NCBI RefSeq assembly: GCF_001905465.1
Contig: NZ_LISX01000001.1
Location: 296,419-360,418, forward strand
DNA length: 64,000 nt
Source: Kitasatospora sp. CB01950
Lineage (GTDB): Bacteria; Actinomycetota; Actinomycetes; Streptomycetales; Streptomycetaceae
Reading direction: 5' to 3'
Made by a program: the position numbers and the translations under genes. Each line of letters starts with the position of its first letter. Positions within the stretch are counted from its first letter, which is position 1. Below are positions 8,723 to 16,599 of the stretch, piece after piece. The notes under the pieces are model-generated. The model did no database searches, was not told the DNA's origin, and saw nothing but the letters and a program-made list of their open reading frames with translations.

Positions 8723-11700
8723 ATGGCTGCGAGCCACGACCCGGTGCCCACCGCGCATCCGCACCGGTCCGCTCGTGAGGTCGCCGTCTGGCCCGTGACC
8801 CCGGTGCCCCAGGCGCGCACCCTGCTCGACATCCTGTCCGCCACCGCGCAGGCGTTTCCCCGGGCTCCGGCCCTGGACGCCGGCGGCACGGTGCTCGACT
8901 ACCAGGCGCTGCTCCACGAGGTGGGCACTCTGGCGAACTGGTTCACCCACCGGGGGATCGGCGCCGGCGACCGGGTCGGCGTCCGAGTCCCCTCCGGCTG
9001 CGCCGATCTGTACGTCTCGATCCTCGCGGTGCTCGCCGCCGGTGCCGCCTACGTGCCGGTGGACGCCGACGACCCCGACGAGCGGGCCGAGATGATCTGG
9101 CAGGACGCCCGGGTCTGTGCCGTGATCGGCGCCGACCGGCAGGTCGTCCTGAATCGGGCCGTCCCGCCCGTCGGCCGGGCCGCCGGCCCGTCACTGGACG
9201 ACGACGCCTGGATCATCTTCACCTCCGGCACCACCGGCCGCCCCAAGGGCGTGGCGGTCACCCACCGCTCCGCAGCCGCCTTCGTGGACGCCGAGGCGCG
9301 GATATTCCTCCAGCAGCACCCGCTCGGTCCAGGAGACCGGGTGCTGGCAGGCCTCTCGGTCGCCTTCGACGCCTCCTGCGAGGAGATGTGGCTGGCCTGG
9401 CGGTACGGCGCCTGCCTGGTCCCGGCCCCGCGCTCGCTGGTCAAGGCCGGCACGGACCTCGGCCCCTGGCTGGTCGAACGCGCCATCACTGCGATCTCCA
9501 CCGTGCCCACCCTGCTCGCGCTCTGGCCCCAGGAGTGCCTGGACCGGGTCCGGCTGGTCATCGTCGGCGGCGAGGCCTGCCCGCCCGACCTGGTGCACCG
9601 GGTCGCCGCCCCGCACCGCGAGTTCTGGAACACCTACGGCCCCACCGAGACCACCGTGGTCGCCACCGCCGCCCGGATGCTGCCCGGCGAACCGGTGCGG
9701 ATCGGCGCCCCGTTGGACGGCTGGCAGCTCGCAGTGGTCAACGAGGCCGGGTACCCGGTCGGCTGGGGCGAGACCGGCGAACTGCTGATCAGCGGCATCG
9801 GCACCGCCCGCTACCTGGACCCGGCCAAGGACGCGGAGAAGTTCACCGCGCACCCCGCGCTGCCCGGCGGGCGGGTCTACCGCAGCGGCGACCTGGTGGT
9901 GGCCGACCCGCGCGGCCTGCTCTTCGTCGGCCGCGCCGACGAGCAGGTCAAGCTCGGGGGCCGGCGGATCGAGCTCGGCGAGGTGGACGCCGCCCTGCAG
10001 TCGCTGCCCGAGGCCCGGGCCGCCGCCGCAGCCGTGCGCACCAACCCGGGCGGCACCCAACTGCTGGTCGGCTACCTGGTGCCGCACCCCGGGGTGGATC
10101 CCGACCTCGCCCTGGCCCGCAAACTCCTGCAGGAACGTCTGCCCGCTGCCCTGGTCCCGCTGCTCGCCGTCGTCGACCACCTGCCCACCAAGACCTCCGG
10201 CAAGGTCGACCGCAACGCCCTGCCCTGGCCGCTGCCCGGCCTCGGCGCGGGCGACGGCGGCGACCGGGCCCGGCTCACCGGCACCGCCGGCTGGCTCGCC
10301 GAGCAGTGGGAGGCCACCCTCGGCCTGCCGGTCCGCGCCGACAGCGACTTCTTCGCGCTCGGCGGCTCCAGCCTGGTCGCGGCCCGGCTGATCTCGGTGC
10401 TGCGCGCCAGGTTCCCCAGCCTCTCGGTCGCCGACCTGTACGCCAACCCGGTGCTCGCCGACCTCGCCGCCGTACTGGACGGCCAGGACGGCGGACCCGA
10501 CCGACAGCGCCGGGTACGCCGCACCCCCCGCTGGACCGCGGTCGGCCAGACCCTGGTGCTCGCCGTCCTCTACACCGTCACCAGCGTGCGCTGGGTACTC
10601 GCCGTCGCCGGGGTGGACAACCTGATGGGTGGCCGGCTCAACTGGGCCCCGCACACCCCCTGGTGGCTGATCATCACCGGCCTGTTGGTGTTCTCCAGCT
10701 CCATCGGCCGCCTGCTGCTGACCACCCTCAGCGCCCGGCTGCTCACCGCCCGGCTGCGTCCCGGCAGCTACCCCCGCGGCGGCCTGGTCCATCTGCGGCT
10801 CTGGGCCGCCGAACGGGCCGCCGTGGCGTTCGGCGCCGGCGACCTGATCGGCACCCCGTGGGCCCGGCACTACGCCCGGCTGCTCGGCTGCAAGGTCGGC
10901 CGGGGCGTCCACCTGCATGCCCTGCCGCCGATCACCGGCCTGGCCGGCTTCGGTGCCGCCTGCTCGGTGGAACCGGGCGTGGACCTGGCCGGCTGGTGGC
11001 TGGACGGAGACCTGCTGCACCTCGGCTCGATCGAGATCGGCGCCGGTGCCCGGATCGGCGCCCGGGCCACCCTGATGCCCGGTGCCCGGATCGGCGCCGC
11101 CGCCGAGGTCGCCCCCGGCAGCTGCGTGCTCGACGCCGTCCCGGCCGGCCGGCGCTACCACGGCGCGCCCGCCCGCCCCAGCAGCGAACCGGGCGAACCC
11201 TGGCCCGCCCCGGGCCGAGCCCGCCGCCACGGGGGCTTCTGGAACCTCGCCTACGGCCTCGGCCTGTTCGGCTTCACCCTGCTGCCGCTGCTCGCCGCCG
11301 TGCCCGGGCTGCTGGTGCTCTACCCGATGCTCGACACTGATCCCACGCTCGGCAGTGCGCTGCTCCAACTTGTGTCTTTCAGCTTGGAGTTGACGGTCAT
11401 GACCCTGGCGGTCTACGCGCTGCTGCTGGTGCTGCTGATCCGGATCTTCAGCGTGCCGATCAAGCCCGGCCACCACCCGGCGCACGGCAAGGTCGCCTGG
11501 TGCGTCTGGGCCGTCAACAGGCTGATGGACACCGCCCGCCGCACCCTCTTCCCGTTCTACGCCAGCCTCTTCACCCCGGTCTGGCTGCGGCTGCTCGGGG
11601 CCAGGATCGGCAGCCGGGTGGAAGCCTCCACAGTGCTGGCGCTGCCCGGCCAGATGTCCGTGGACGACGGCGCCTTCCTCGCCGACGACACCCTGATCGC

Positions 11701-12673
11701 CCCGTTCGAGGTACGCGGCGGCTGGCTTCGGATCGGCCCTTCCCGGATCGGCCGGCGGGCCTTCGTCGGCAACTCCGGCATCGTCGGCGCCGACCGCGAG
11801 CTGCCCGACCGGGCTCTGGTCGGGGTGCTCTCCGACGCGCCCGCCAAGGCCGCGCCCGGCTCCTCCTGGTTCGGCCGACCCGGCATCGAGCTGCCCCGGG
11901 TGGCCGACGAGGCCGACGAGGGGCGCACCTACGACCCGCCGCGTCGGCTGATGCTGGCCCGGGCCTGCGTGGAGCTGTGCCGGCTGCTGCCGGTGGTGCT
12001 CACGGTGATCCTGGGCGACCTGGTCTTCGGCGCGCTGAACGAGGTGATCGACCAGGACGGCCTGGCCGCGGCGCTGGCCGTCGGCGGGATCGTGCTGGCC
12101 GGCGCGACCCTGGCCGCCTGCCTGGTCACCACACTCGCCAAGTGGCTGCTGGTCGGCCGGTTCCGCAGCGGCGAGCACCCGCTCTGGTCCAGTTTCGTCT
12201 GGCGCAACGAGCTCTACGACACCTTCGTCGAGGAGCTGGCCATGCCATGGGGCGGCCGCACCCTGCTCGGCACGCCCTACCTCAACCTGTGGCTGCGCAG
12301 TCTCGGCGCCAAGGTCGGCCGCGGCGCCTGGTGCGAGACGCACTGGCTGCCGGAGGCCGACCTGGTCACCATCGGCCCCGGTGCCAGCGTCAACCGCGGC
12401 ACCGTGCTGCAGACCCACCTGTTCCACGACCGGGTGATGCGGCTGGGCCCCGTGGAACTGGACGAGGGCGCCACCCTCGGGCCCAACTCGATCGTGCTGC
12501 TCGGGGCCACGATCGGGGCCGACGCCTCGATCGGCGGGGCCTCGCTGGCGATGCGCGGGGAGTCGATCCCGGCCAGCACCCGGTGGATCGGCAACCCGGT
12601 GGCCGCCTGGCCGACCGCCCACGCGCCCGGCCCGTCGCAGCAGCACCGCCGGCAACGACCGGTCCACCCGTAG
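8723..12673 (+). CDS. pls: Pls/PosA-type single-module NRPS (epsilon-poly-L-lysine synthetase-like)
   Basis: About 1316 aa, very close to the 1319 aa of Streptomyces albulus Pls. The adenylation domain (about 30-510) has A3 WIIFTSGTTGRPKG near 163, A4 FDASCEEMW, A5 NTYGPTETT, A8 GRADEQVKLGGRRIELG and A10 PTKTSGKVDRNALP. The carrier domain has LGGSS with the phosphopantetheine Ser near 549. Three pairs of membrane helices follow (about 610-675, 840-910 and 1075-1143), each before a soluble domain with hexapeptide-like turns: the three tandem condensing domains of this family. There is no thioesterase, as expected for an iterative homopolymer synthetase at the membrane. Substrate-pocket residues read roughly D, A, E, V, V, T, V, V. 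The Glu suits a basic amino acid, but lysine is not proven. The ATG at 8723 follows GAGGAG. Confidence 0.9.
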   Translation: MAASHDPVPTAHPHRSAREVAVWPVTPVPQARTLLDILSATAQAFPRAPALDAGGTVLDYQALLHEVGTLANWFTHRGIGAGDRVGVRVPSGCADLYVSILAVLAAGAAYVPVDADDPDERAEMIWQDARVCAVIGADRQVVLNRAVPPVGRAAGPSLDDDAWIIFTSGTTGRPKGVAVTHRSAAAFVDAEARIFLQQHPLGPGDRVLAGLSVAFDASCEEMWLAWRYGACLVPAPRSLVKAGTDLGPWLVERAITAISTVPTLLALWPQECLDRVRLVIVGGEACPPDLVHRVAAPHREFWNTYGPTETTVVATAARMLPGEPVRIGAPLDGWQLAVVNEAGYPVGWGETGELLISGIGTARYLDPAKDAEKFTAHPALPGGRVYRSGDLVVADPRGLLFVGRADEQVKLGGRRIELGEVDAALQSLPEARAAAAAVRTNPGGTQLLVGYLVPHPGVDPDLALARKLLQERLPAALVPLLAVVDHLPTKTSGKVDRNALPWPLPGLGAGDGGDRARLTGTAGWLAEQWEATLGLPVRADSDFFALGGSSLVAARLISVLRARFPSLSVADLYANPVLADLAAVLDGQDGGPDRQRRVRRTPRWTAVGQTLVLAVLYTVTSVRWVLAVAGVDNLMGGRLNWAPHTPWWLIITGLLVFSSSIGRLLLTTLSARLLTARLRPGSYPRGGLVHLRLWAAERAAVAFGAGDLIGTPWARHYARLLGCKVGRGVHLHALPPITGLAGFGAACSVEPGVDLAGWWLDGDLLHLGSIEIGAGARIGARATLMPGARIGAAAEVAPGSCVLDAVPAGRRYHGAPARPSSEPGEPWPAPGRARRHGGFWNLAYGLGLFGFTLLPLLAAVPGLLVLYPMLDTDPTLGSALLQLVSFSLELTVMTLAVYALLLVLLIRIFSVPIKPGHHPAHGKVAWCVWAVNRLMDTARRTLFPFYASLFTPVWLRLLGARIGSRVEASTVLALPGQMSVDDGAFLADDTLIAPFEVRGGWLRIGPSRIGRRAFVGNSGIVGADRELPDRALVGVLSDAPAKAAPGSSWFGRPGIELPRVADEADEGRTYDPPRRLMLARACVELCRLLPVVLTVILGDLVFGALNEVIDQDGLAAALAVGGIVLAGATLAACLVTTLAKWLLVGRFRSGEHPLWSSFVWRNELYDTFVEELAMPWGGRTLLGTPYLNLWLRSLGAKVGRGAWCETHWLPEADLVTIGPGASVNRGTVLQTHLFHDRVMRLGPVELDEGATLGPNSIVLLGATIGADASIGGASLAMRGESIPASTRWIGNPVAAWPTAHAPGPSQQHRRQRPVHP

Positions 12674-12713
12674 CACCCGAGACCAGACGGGGCGCGTCTC
12701 TCCCGGGCGGGCC

Positions 12714-12980
12714 CTACGTGCCGTAGTGGTAGCAGCAGGCGATGACGCACAGGGCGTCGGCCTGCTCGTCAAGGACGTAGACCAGGCGGTGCTCCTGGTC
12801 GATTCGGCGGGACCAGGCCCCAGCGAGCTCGTACCGCAGGGGTTCGGGTCTGCCGATGCCCCCGTTGCCGTTCCGGCGAATGTCGTCGATCAGCAGATTG
12901 ATGCGCTTGAGGAGGCGGCGATCGTCTGCCTGCCAGGACAGGTAGTCGTTCCAGCCGTGTTCGGTGAACCGGACCTTCAC
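12714..12980 (-). CDS. Txe/YoeB-family mRNA interferase toxin
   Basis: 88 aa, the usual length for YoeB. It has the RelE/YoeB fold signatures MKVRFTEHGWNDYLSWQ, LRYELAGAWSRRI, EHRLVYVLDE and a C-terminal CYHYG, supplying the basic and His residues of the ribosome-dependent RNase site. The start overlaps the end of the upstream antitoxin by 4 nt, a typical antitoxin-first operon. It converges with the synthetase gene. Confidence 0.88.
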   Translation of the reverse strand: MKVRFTEHGWNDYLSWQADDRRLLKRINLLIDDIRRNGNGGIGRPEPLRYELAGAWSRRIDQEHRLVYVLDEQADALCVIACCYHYGT

Positions 12981-13255
12981 GCGCTCTGCTCGGTGAGGTC
13001 CTCGGGGTCGATCAGTTCGCGGGTCACCGCACGGCCTTCCCGGTACTCCTGAAGAGAGCGGCGAAGGTGGTCGGCGTTGGCCGGAGACCGCAGCAGGTAG
13101 TCGGTCTCGCGGAGCGAGGCGTACTCGGCCAACGAGACGATGACCAGCGGCTCGTGGCCGGCACGCGTGATGACGAGCTCTTCGGCGTCACTCTCGACGG
13201 CGTCCAGCGCAGCGGCGAGGTTGCCGCGCAGCTCGGTGGCACTCATCGTCTTCAT
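12977..13255 (-). CDS. Phd/YefM-family antitoxin
   Basis: 92 aa from the ATG at 13255. The N-terminal DNA-binding region (MSATELRGNLAAALDAV, then EELVITRAGHEPLVIVSLAEYASL) is the Phd/YefM fold. The acidic C-terminal tail (TRELIDPEDLTEQ) wraps the toxin in this family. Two TGTACG hexamers sit directly upstream of the start, so transcription begins very close to the gene and is probably autorepressed. An earlier ATG (13276) would place the hexamers inside the gene and is less likely. Confidence 0.87.
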   Translation of the reverse strand: MKTMSATELRGNLAAALDAVESDAEELVITRAGHEPLVIVSLAEYASLRETDYLLRSPANADHLRRSLQEYREGRAVTRELIDPEDLTEQSA

Positions 13256-13257
13256 AG

Positions 13258-13275
13258 CGTACAGAATAACGTACA
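13258..13275 (-). promoter_or_regulatory. Candidate YefM operator
   Basis: CGTACA occurs at 13258-13263 and again at 13270-13275, 12 bp apart (TGTACG on the gene's strand). The TGTACA-type hexamer is the known core recognised by YefM in E. coli. A TATTCT sequence between the repeats could be the -10 box, which would give a nearly leaderless transcript repressed by the antitoxin. Confidence 0.55.
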
Positions 13276-13331
13276 CCTGTCGAGCGGGGTCAGGAAGGTG
13301 GGGCAGATCGAGTGTTGGGCTGCGGTTTGGG

Positions 13332-13751
13332 TCAGGAGATCTCCGGCTGCATCTTGGCGTCCAGGTATGCCTGCACCGGTTCGAACAGTCCGTACGGCAC
13401 GTACTCGGCGACCTGCTCGTACGTGATCCACGCCAGCTCGGCGAGCTCCTCGGTGTCGACCACCGTCGCCGTGCCGGCCACCACTTCGCAGGCGGTGTAC
13501 GACATCTGCCGGCCGGTCTTCGGGTGCACGCGCTCGCCGAGCAGTTCTACGGCCTTCACCGTCAGGCCGACCTCCTCCGCGGTCTCACGGACGGCGGCTT
13601 CCTCCGGCGTCTCGCCGGCCTCGATCTCACCGGCCGGGAACTGCCACGACAGCTCGCCCTCGGCGATGCGGCGCTGGACCATCAGGACGCGGCCGCCCTG
13701 GACCACGATGGCGGCGGCGATGCCCGGCTTGGTGCTGGTCGGCTCAGCCAT
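13332..13751 (-). CDS. NUDIX hydrolase
   Basis: 139 aa with a complete NUDIX box, GEIEAGETPEEAAVRETAEEVGL, preceded by GRVLMVQRRIAEGELSWQFPAG. These residues bind divalent metal and hydrolyse nucleoside diphosphate-linked substrates. The substrate is not predictable. It stands alone upstream of the toxin-antitoxin pair on the same strand. Confidence 0.88.
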   Translation of the reverse strand: MAEPTSTKPGIAAAIVVQGGRVLMVQRRIAEGELSWQFPAGEIEAGETPEEAAVRETAEEVGLTVKAVELLGERVHPKTGRQMSYTACEVVAGTATVVDTEELAELAWITYEQVAEYVPYGLFEPVQAYLDAKMQPEIS

Positions 13752-13917
13752 TCTGCGGCTCCTCTAGGGTGGCCGGGATGGGCGGGAAGAACGCATCGAC
13801 GGGAATGAAGCGGGACGCGGAACTGCGTGTCGCGCCTGTAGCGACTCGTTACTCCGGGTGAGACTTCCATGGAGCGTGACGCGTGAGTGTGTCGTGCCGG
13901 GAAGAAAGGCGACGGTC

Positions 13918-14337
13918 ATGGTGCAGGGCTCACACGAACGGCGCGGGCAGACGGGAGGTGCCACCAACACGACCGTAAGTGGCGCGTCGATGTTCGCCGG
14001 GATCGGGCTGTCGGTCAGCGGGACCTTGAGCATTCTCCTGGGTGCGGCCGGCATCGCACAGGACAGCCTGTTCTCCTCGTCCGGCTATGCCTACCAGTTC
14101 AACCTGACCTCCTGGGGTTGGATCCATCTGGTGATCGGTGTGTGGCTGTCCGCCGCCGGTATCGGGGTGCTGGCCGGCCAGGCATGGGGGCGATGGGCCG
14201 GGCTGACGGCGGCTGCGATCAGTCTGATCACCCAGTTCATGTTCATTCCGTACTACCCGGTGTGGTCGATTCCCGTGATGACCCTCGATCTGCTCGTCAT
14301 TTGGGCACTGAGCAGATTCCAGCTGTACCCCGCCTAG
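13918..14337 (+). CDS. DUF7144-type four-helix membrane protein
   Basis: 139 aa. After a short polar N terminus come four hydrophobic segments (GASMFAGIGLSVSGTLSILL, WGWIHLVIGVWLSAAGIGVL, WAGLTAAAISLITQF, and IPVMTLDLLVIWALS). The NLTSWGWIHL motif and the FIPYYPVWS turn are typical of DUF7144 proteins, which are common in actinobacteria and of unknown function. The ATG at 13918 follows AAAGG. Its TAG stop is part of the CTAG target of the adjacent IS element, and the duplication leaves the gene intact. Confidence 0.75.
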   Translation: MVQGSHERRGQTGGATNTTVSGASMFAGIGLSVSGTLSILLGAAGIAQDSLFSSSGYAYQFNLTSWGWIHLVIGVWLSAAGIGVLAGQAWGRWAGLTAAAISLITQFMFIPYYPVWSIPVMTLDLLVIWALSRFQLYPA

Positions 14338-15319
14338 GCAGTGTCCTGGCGATCATGAGCGAAGCCAGATGACGAGTGCGGCTGCGGTGACGGTGCCGAG
14401 GTAGACGTAGCCGCGCTTGTCGAATCTGGTCGCAACCGCGCGGAAGGTCTTGAGCTTGTTGATCGCCCGCTCGACGGTGTTGCGCTTCTTGTAGCGGTGC
14501 TTGTCGAAGCCGGCCGGCCGGCCGCCCGCGCGGCCGCGTCGGGCCCGGCCGGCAGCCTGGTCGCGCTTCTCGGGGATGACGTGCCGGATTCCGCGTCTGC
14601 GCAGGTAGCGGCGGGTTCGACGGTTGCTGTAGCCCTTGTCCGCGCTGACGCTGTCAGGCTTGGTGCGCGGCCTGCCGCAGCCGAGCCGCGGCACGCGGAT
14701 CCCTTCCAGGACCGCTTCGAACCGGGTGCAGTCGGCGCACTGCCCGGGTGTGATGACCAGCGAGAGCACCCGGCAGCGGCCGTCCGCGCTCAGGTGGATC
14801 TTGCTGGTGAACCCGCCGCGCGAGCGGCCGAGCGCCTCGCCTCCCGCACCACCTCCACCAGCCGGTCGATCAGTTCCGCCCGGATCCGAGCGGCTCTGAC
14901 CGCCCGGGCGGAGCCCCCTTTGAGGGCGGGCGGCGGAGCGTGCCGTGTGCCGGCGGCGTGGTGATGCGCGCGCACGGACGTCGAGTCGACCGACACGTCC
15001 CAGTCGACCTCGCCCGCCGCGTCCGCCCCGGCCTGGACCCGCCGCAGGAGCATCTCCCACGTCCCGTCCGCCGACCAGCGGCGATGCCGCTCGTGCACCG
15101 TCTTCCACGGCCCGTACCGCTCCGGAAGATCACGCCACTGCACGCCCGTGCGTATCCGGTCCAGCACCCCGTTCACGACCTGGTGATGGTCCCGCCACCT
15201 GCCACAGCGCCCGTTGCTCACCGGCAGATACGGCTCCAGCCGCTCCCACTGGGCATCCGTCAGATCACTCCTACTCCCCATAGTCATATCAACGACTCAA
15301 CTGATCGCCAGGACACTGT
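14338..15319 (-). mobile_element. IS5-family insertion sequence, complete
   Basis: A 982-bp element with terminal inverted repeats sharing CAGTGTCCTGGCGATCA. The left end starts at 14338/14339 and the right end finishes at 15318/15319. A CTAG target duplication is present on both sides (14334-14337 and 15320-15323), as IS5-family elements make. Inside is a two-frame transposase reading leftward. Intact ends, matching target duplication and an intact frame structure suggest a recent insertion. Confidence 0.9.
14353..15281 (-). CDS. IS5-family transposase, two overlapping frames (probable -1 frameshift)
   Basis: The first frame (start 15281 or 15287, stop 14790) encodes the N-terminal DNA-binding part (LTDAQWERLEPYLPV, then GVQWRDLPERYGPWKTV) and the first catalytic Asp region (DVSVDSTSVRAHHHAAG). 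The second frame, ending at 14353, supplies RSRGGFTSKIHLSADG, the second Asp near VSADKGYSN and the Glu region KKRNTVERAINKLK. The switch falls near 14840-14850 in a G-rich run and needs a -1 slip. Together they give a DDE enzyme of about 305 aa. Expression by programmed frameshifting is usual in this IS group. Confidence 0.88.
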
Positions 15320-15683
15320 CTAGTACTGCAGCGGCGCTTGCAGGTGGTGGGGATGGCCGCGTCGCCGCCCGAGTGCCGACATCGCGTACCCGGCCAGCGT
15401 CTGTCGACCGCCGAGCGGGCGTTCCAGGATGCACATCACGTCGGTGATCGGGGACCCGGCCATCCACAACGTCCGCGCCATGGTGAGAAGTTGGCTGTCG
15501 AACGCGCGACGTCGTCGACCAGGGCGGCGCGACGGCCGGTGATGTCGGCTTCCTCGATCTGCCAGTGGGACCCCTGGTTGGGACGGGCCGACGTGGCCCA
15601 AAGCGCCAACTGAGGCCACGAGACGACGAAGGCCCCGACCGCGAGCTCGAGTTCAAGGGGCCTTCGCTTGCCCTGGCGGGCGG

Positions 15684-15750
15684 AGGCGGAGGATACGAGA
15701 TTCGAACTCGTGAGGGGTTGCCCCCCAACACGCCTTCCAACTGTCCGCCC
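15684..15750 (-). pseudogene. Truncated tRNA-Ser copy (3' end through the anticodon arm)
   Basis: About 40 bp are identical to the 3' end of the intact tRNA-Ser at 23543-23627 (acceptor 3' strand, T arm with GATTCGAAC on the plus strand, and part of the variable arm). The match continues with a 1-nt insertion and a few changes into the anticodon arm and stops at about 15750. The 5' half is absent. The terminator following the intact tRNA is also partly repeated beside it (GAAGGCCCCGACCG). This is what an attachment-site half or an old tandem tRNA duplication leaves. Confidence 0.75.
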
Positions 15751-15901
15751 GGCCGTCCGGGGACGTCCGTAGGGGGTCTGGCCTGCGGCGGAGCGACCCG
15801 CGGCTGGGCTTTGGATGGTGCTGAACGGGGGTGAATGCAACCAGGACTGCAACCAGTCGAGCTTGGCGTCATGCGTGCTCGGGCCATCGAGTACTGCCAA
15901 C

Positions 15902-15926
15902 ACAGATGGCATGGATGTACATCTGT
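15902..15926 (+). promoter_or_regulatory. Candidate operator of the second toxin-antitoxin pair
   Basis: ACAGATG at 15902-15908 and CATCTGT at 15920-15926 are exact inverted arms. The right arm overlaps a perfect palindrome, GATGTACATC, which contains the TGTACA core known from YefM operators. It ends 13 bp before the antitoxin ATG. Confidence 0.55.
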
Positions 15927-15938
15927 TACATTCGTTGC

Positions 15939-16220
15939 ATGAGCGAGCCGGTGATCGAATCCATGGCCGAGGTCCGCAGTCACCTTGCGGATGTCCTCGA
16001 TCGCGCGCGCAGGGACGAAACCCCGACGATCATCACGCGGCGCGGCAAGCAGGAAGCCGTGGTGATCGACATCCGTGAGTACCAGCACCTGCGCAAATTG
16101 GCGGAGCAGGCCGAAGACGCCTGGCTCAACCGGTTGGCCGACGAGGCGGAGGCCGAAGGGCTCGACGGATCCGTTTCGCTCGAAGAGATGGCCGCGATGC
16201 TCCGCGACCACCACGCCTGA
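15939..16220 (+). CDS. Phd/YefM-family antitoxin
   Basis: 93 aa, starting MSEPVIESMAEVRSHLADVL. The middle has ETPTIITRRGKQEAVVIDIREYQHL, the Phd/YefM dimer and DNA-binding core. An acidic C-terminal helix (DEAEAEGLDGSVSLEEMAAML) should neutralise the toxin. The toxin gene begins 3 nt after the stop. A TGTACA-containing palindrome immediately upstream suggests autoregulation. It is not closely similar to the antitoxin at 12977-13255. Confidence 0.85.
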   Translation: MSEPVIESMAEVRSHLADVLDRARRDETPTIITRRGKQEAVVIDIREYQHLRKLAEQAEDAWLNRLADEAEAEGLDGSVSLEEMAAMLRDHHA

Positions 16221-16223
16221 GCC

Positions 16224-16502
16224 ATGGGCTACGTCACGCGGTTCACCCCGCACGCCCAGCGGGACATGCTCAAGATTCCCCGGCCTGATGCGGTGCGTAT
16301 CCTGCATCGCCTCACTGATCTCCAGAGGGCGCTGGACGATGGGGATACCGGGGGCTTCGATGTCAAAGCCCTTCAGGGGCACAGTGCACGTTGGCGACTG
16401 CGGGTCGGCGACTGTCGCGTCGTATACACGGTTGAAGACGGCCAACTGATCGTGTGGATCCTGACCGTCGGCAACCGCCGCGATGTCTACCGCAACCTGT
16501 AG
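16224..16502 (+). CDS. RelE/ParE-family toxin
   Basis: 92 aa of typical RelE size. Signatures are VTRFTPHAQRDMLKIP, VKALQGHSARWRLRVGDCRVVYTVEDG and WILTVGNRRDVYRN, the last being the C-terminal strand of RelE enzymes. It probably cleaves mRNA on the ribosome, but a ParE-like gyrase poison cannot be excluded by sequence alone. It sits directly behind its antitoxin, next to the truncated tRNA, where mobile-island stabilisation modules are often found. Confidence 0.86.
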   Translation: MGYVTRFTPHAQRDMLKIPRPDAVRILHRLTDLQRALDDGDTGGFDVKALQGHSARWRLRVGDCRVVYTVEDGQLIVWILTVGNRRDVYRNL

Positions 16503-16599
16503 GCCCGACCTCGGCCGCCCAACCGGAGGTCCCGGGACAGGAGGCCGACGAGGGGGTGGCTCCGTGCCGACCGCGATGCGAGAGGCGAGACGCCCAAGG

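Larger units (their letters stand above)
15320..15938. other. Degenerate stretch between the IS element and the second toxin-antitoxin pair
   Basis: No intact gene. On the reverse strand, protein-like pieces (MARTLWMAGSPITDVMCILE, QTLAGYAMSALG, SHWQIEEADITGRR) are split across frames, as in a decayed gene. A truncated tRNA-Ser copy lies at 15684-15750 and a terminator-like hairpin at about 15638-15668. Two TGCAACCA repeats occur at about 15836-15858 on the plus strand. No integrase reading frame could be assembled. Confidence 0.45.

Noticed and set aside
9191..12772. 1193-codon reverse frame opposite the synthetase
   Set aside because: Antisense shadow in high-GC DNA; the plus strand encodes every motif of Pls.
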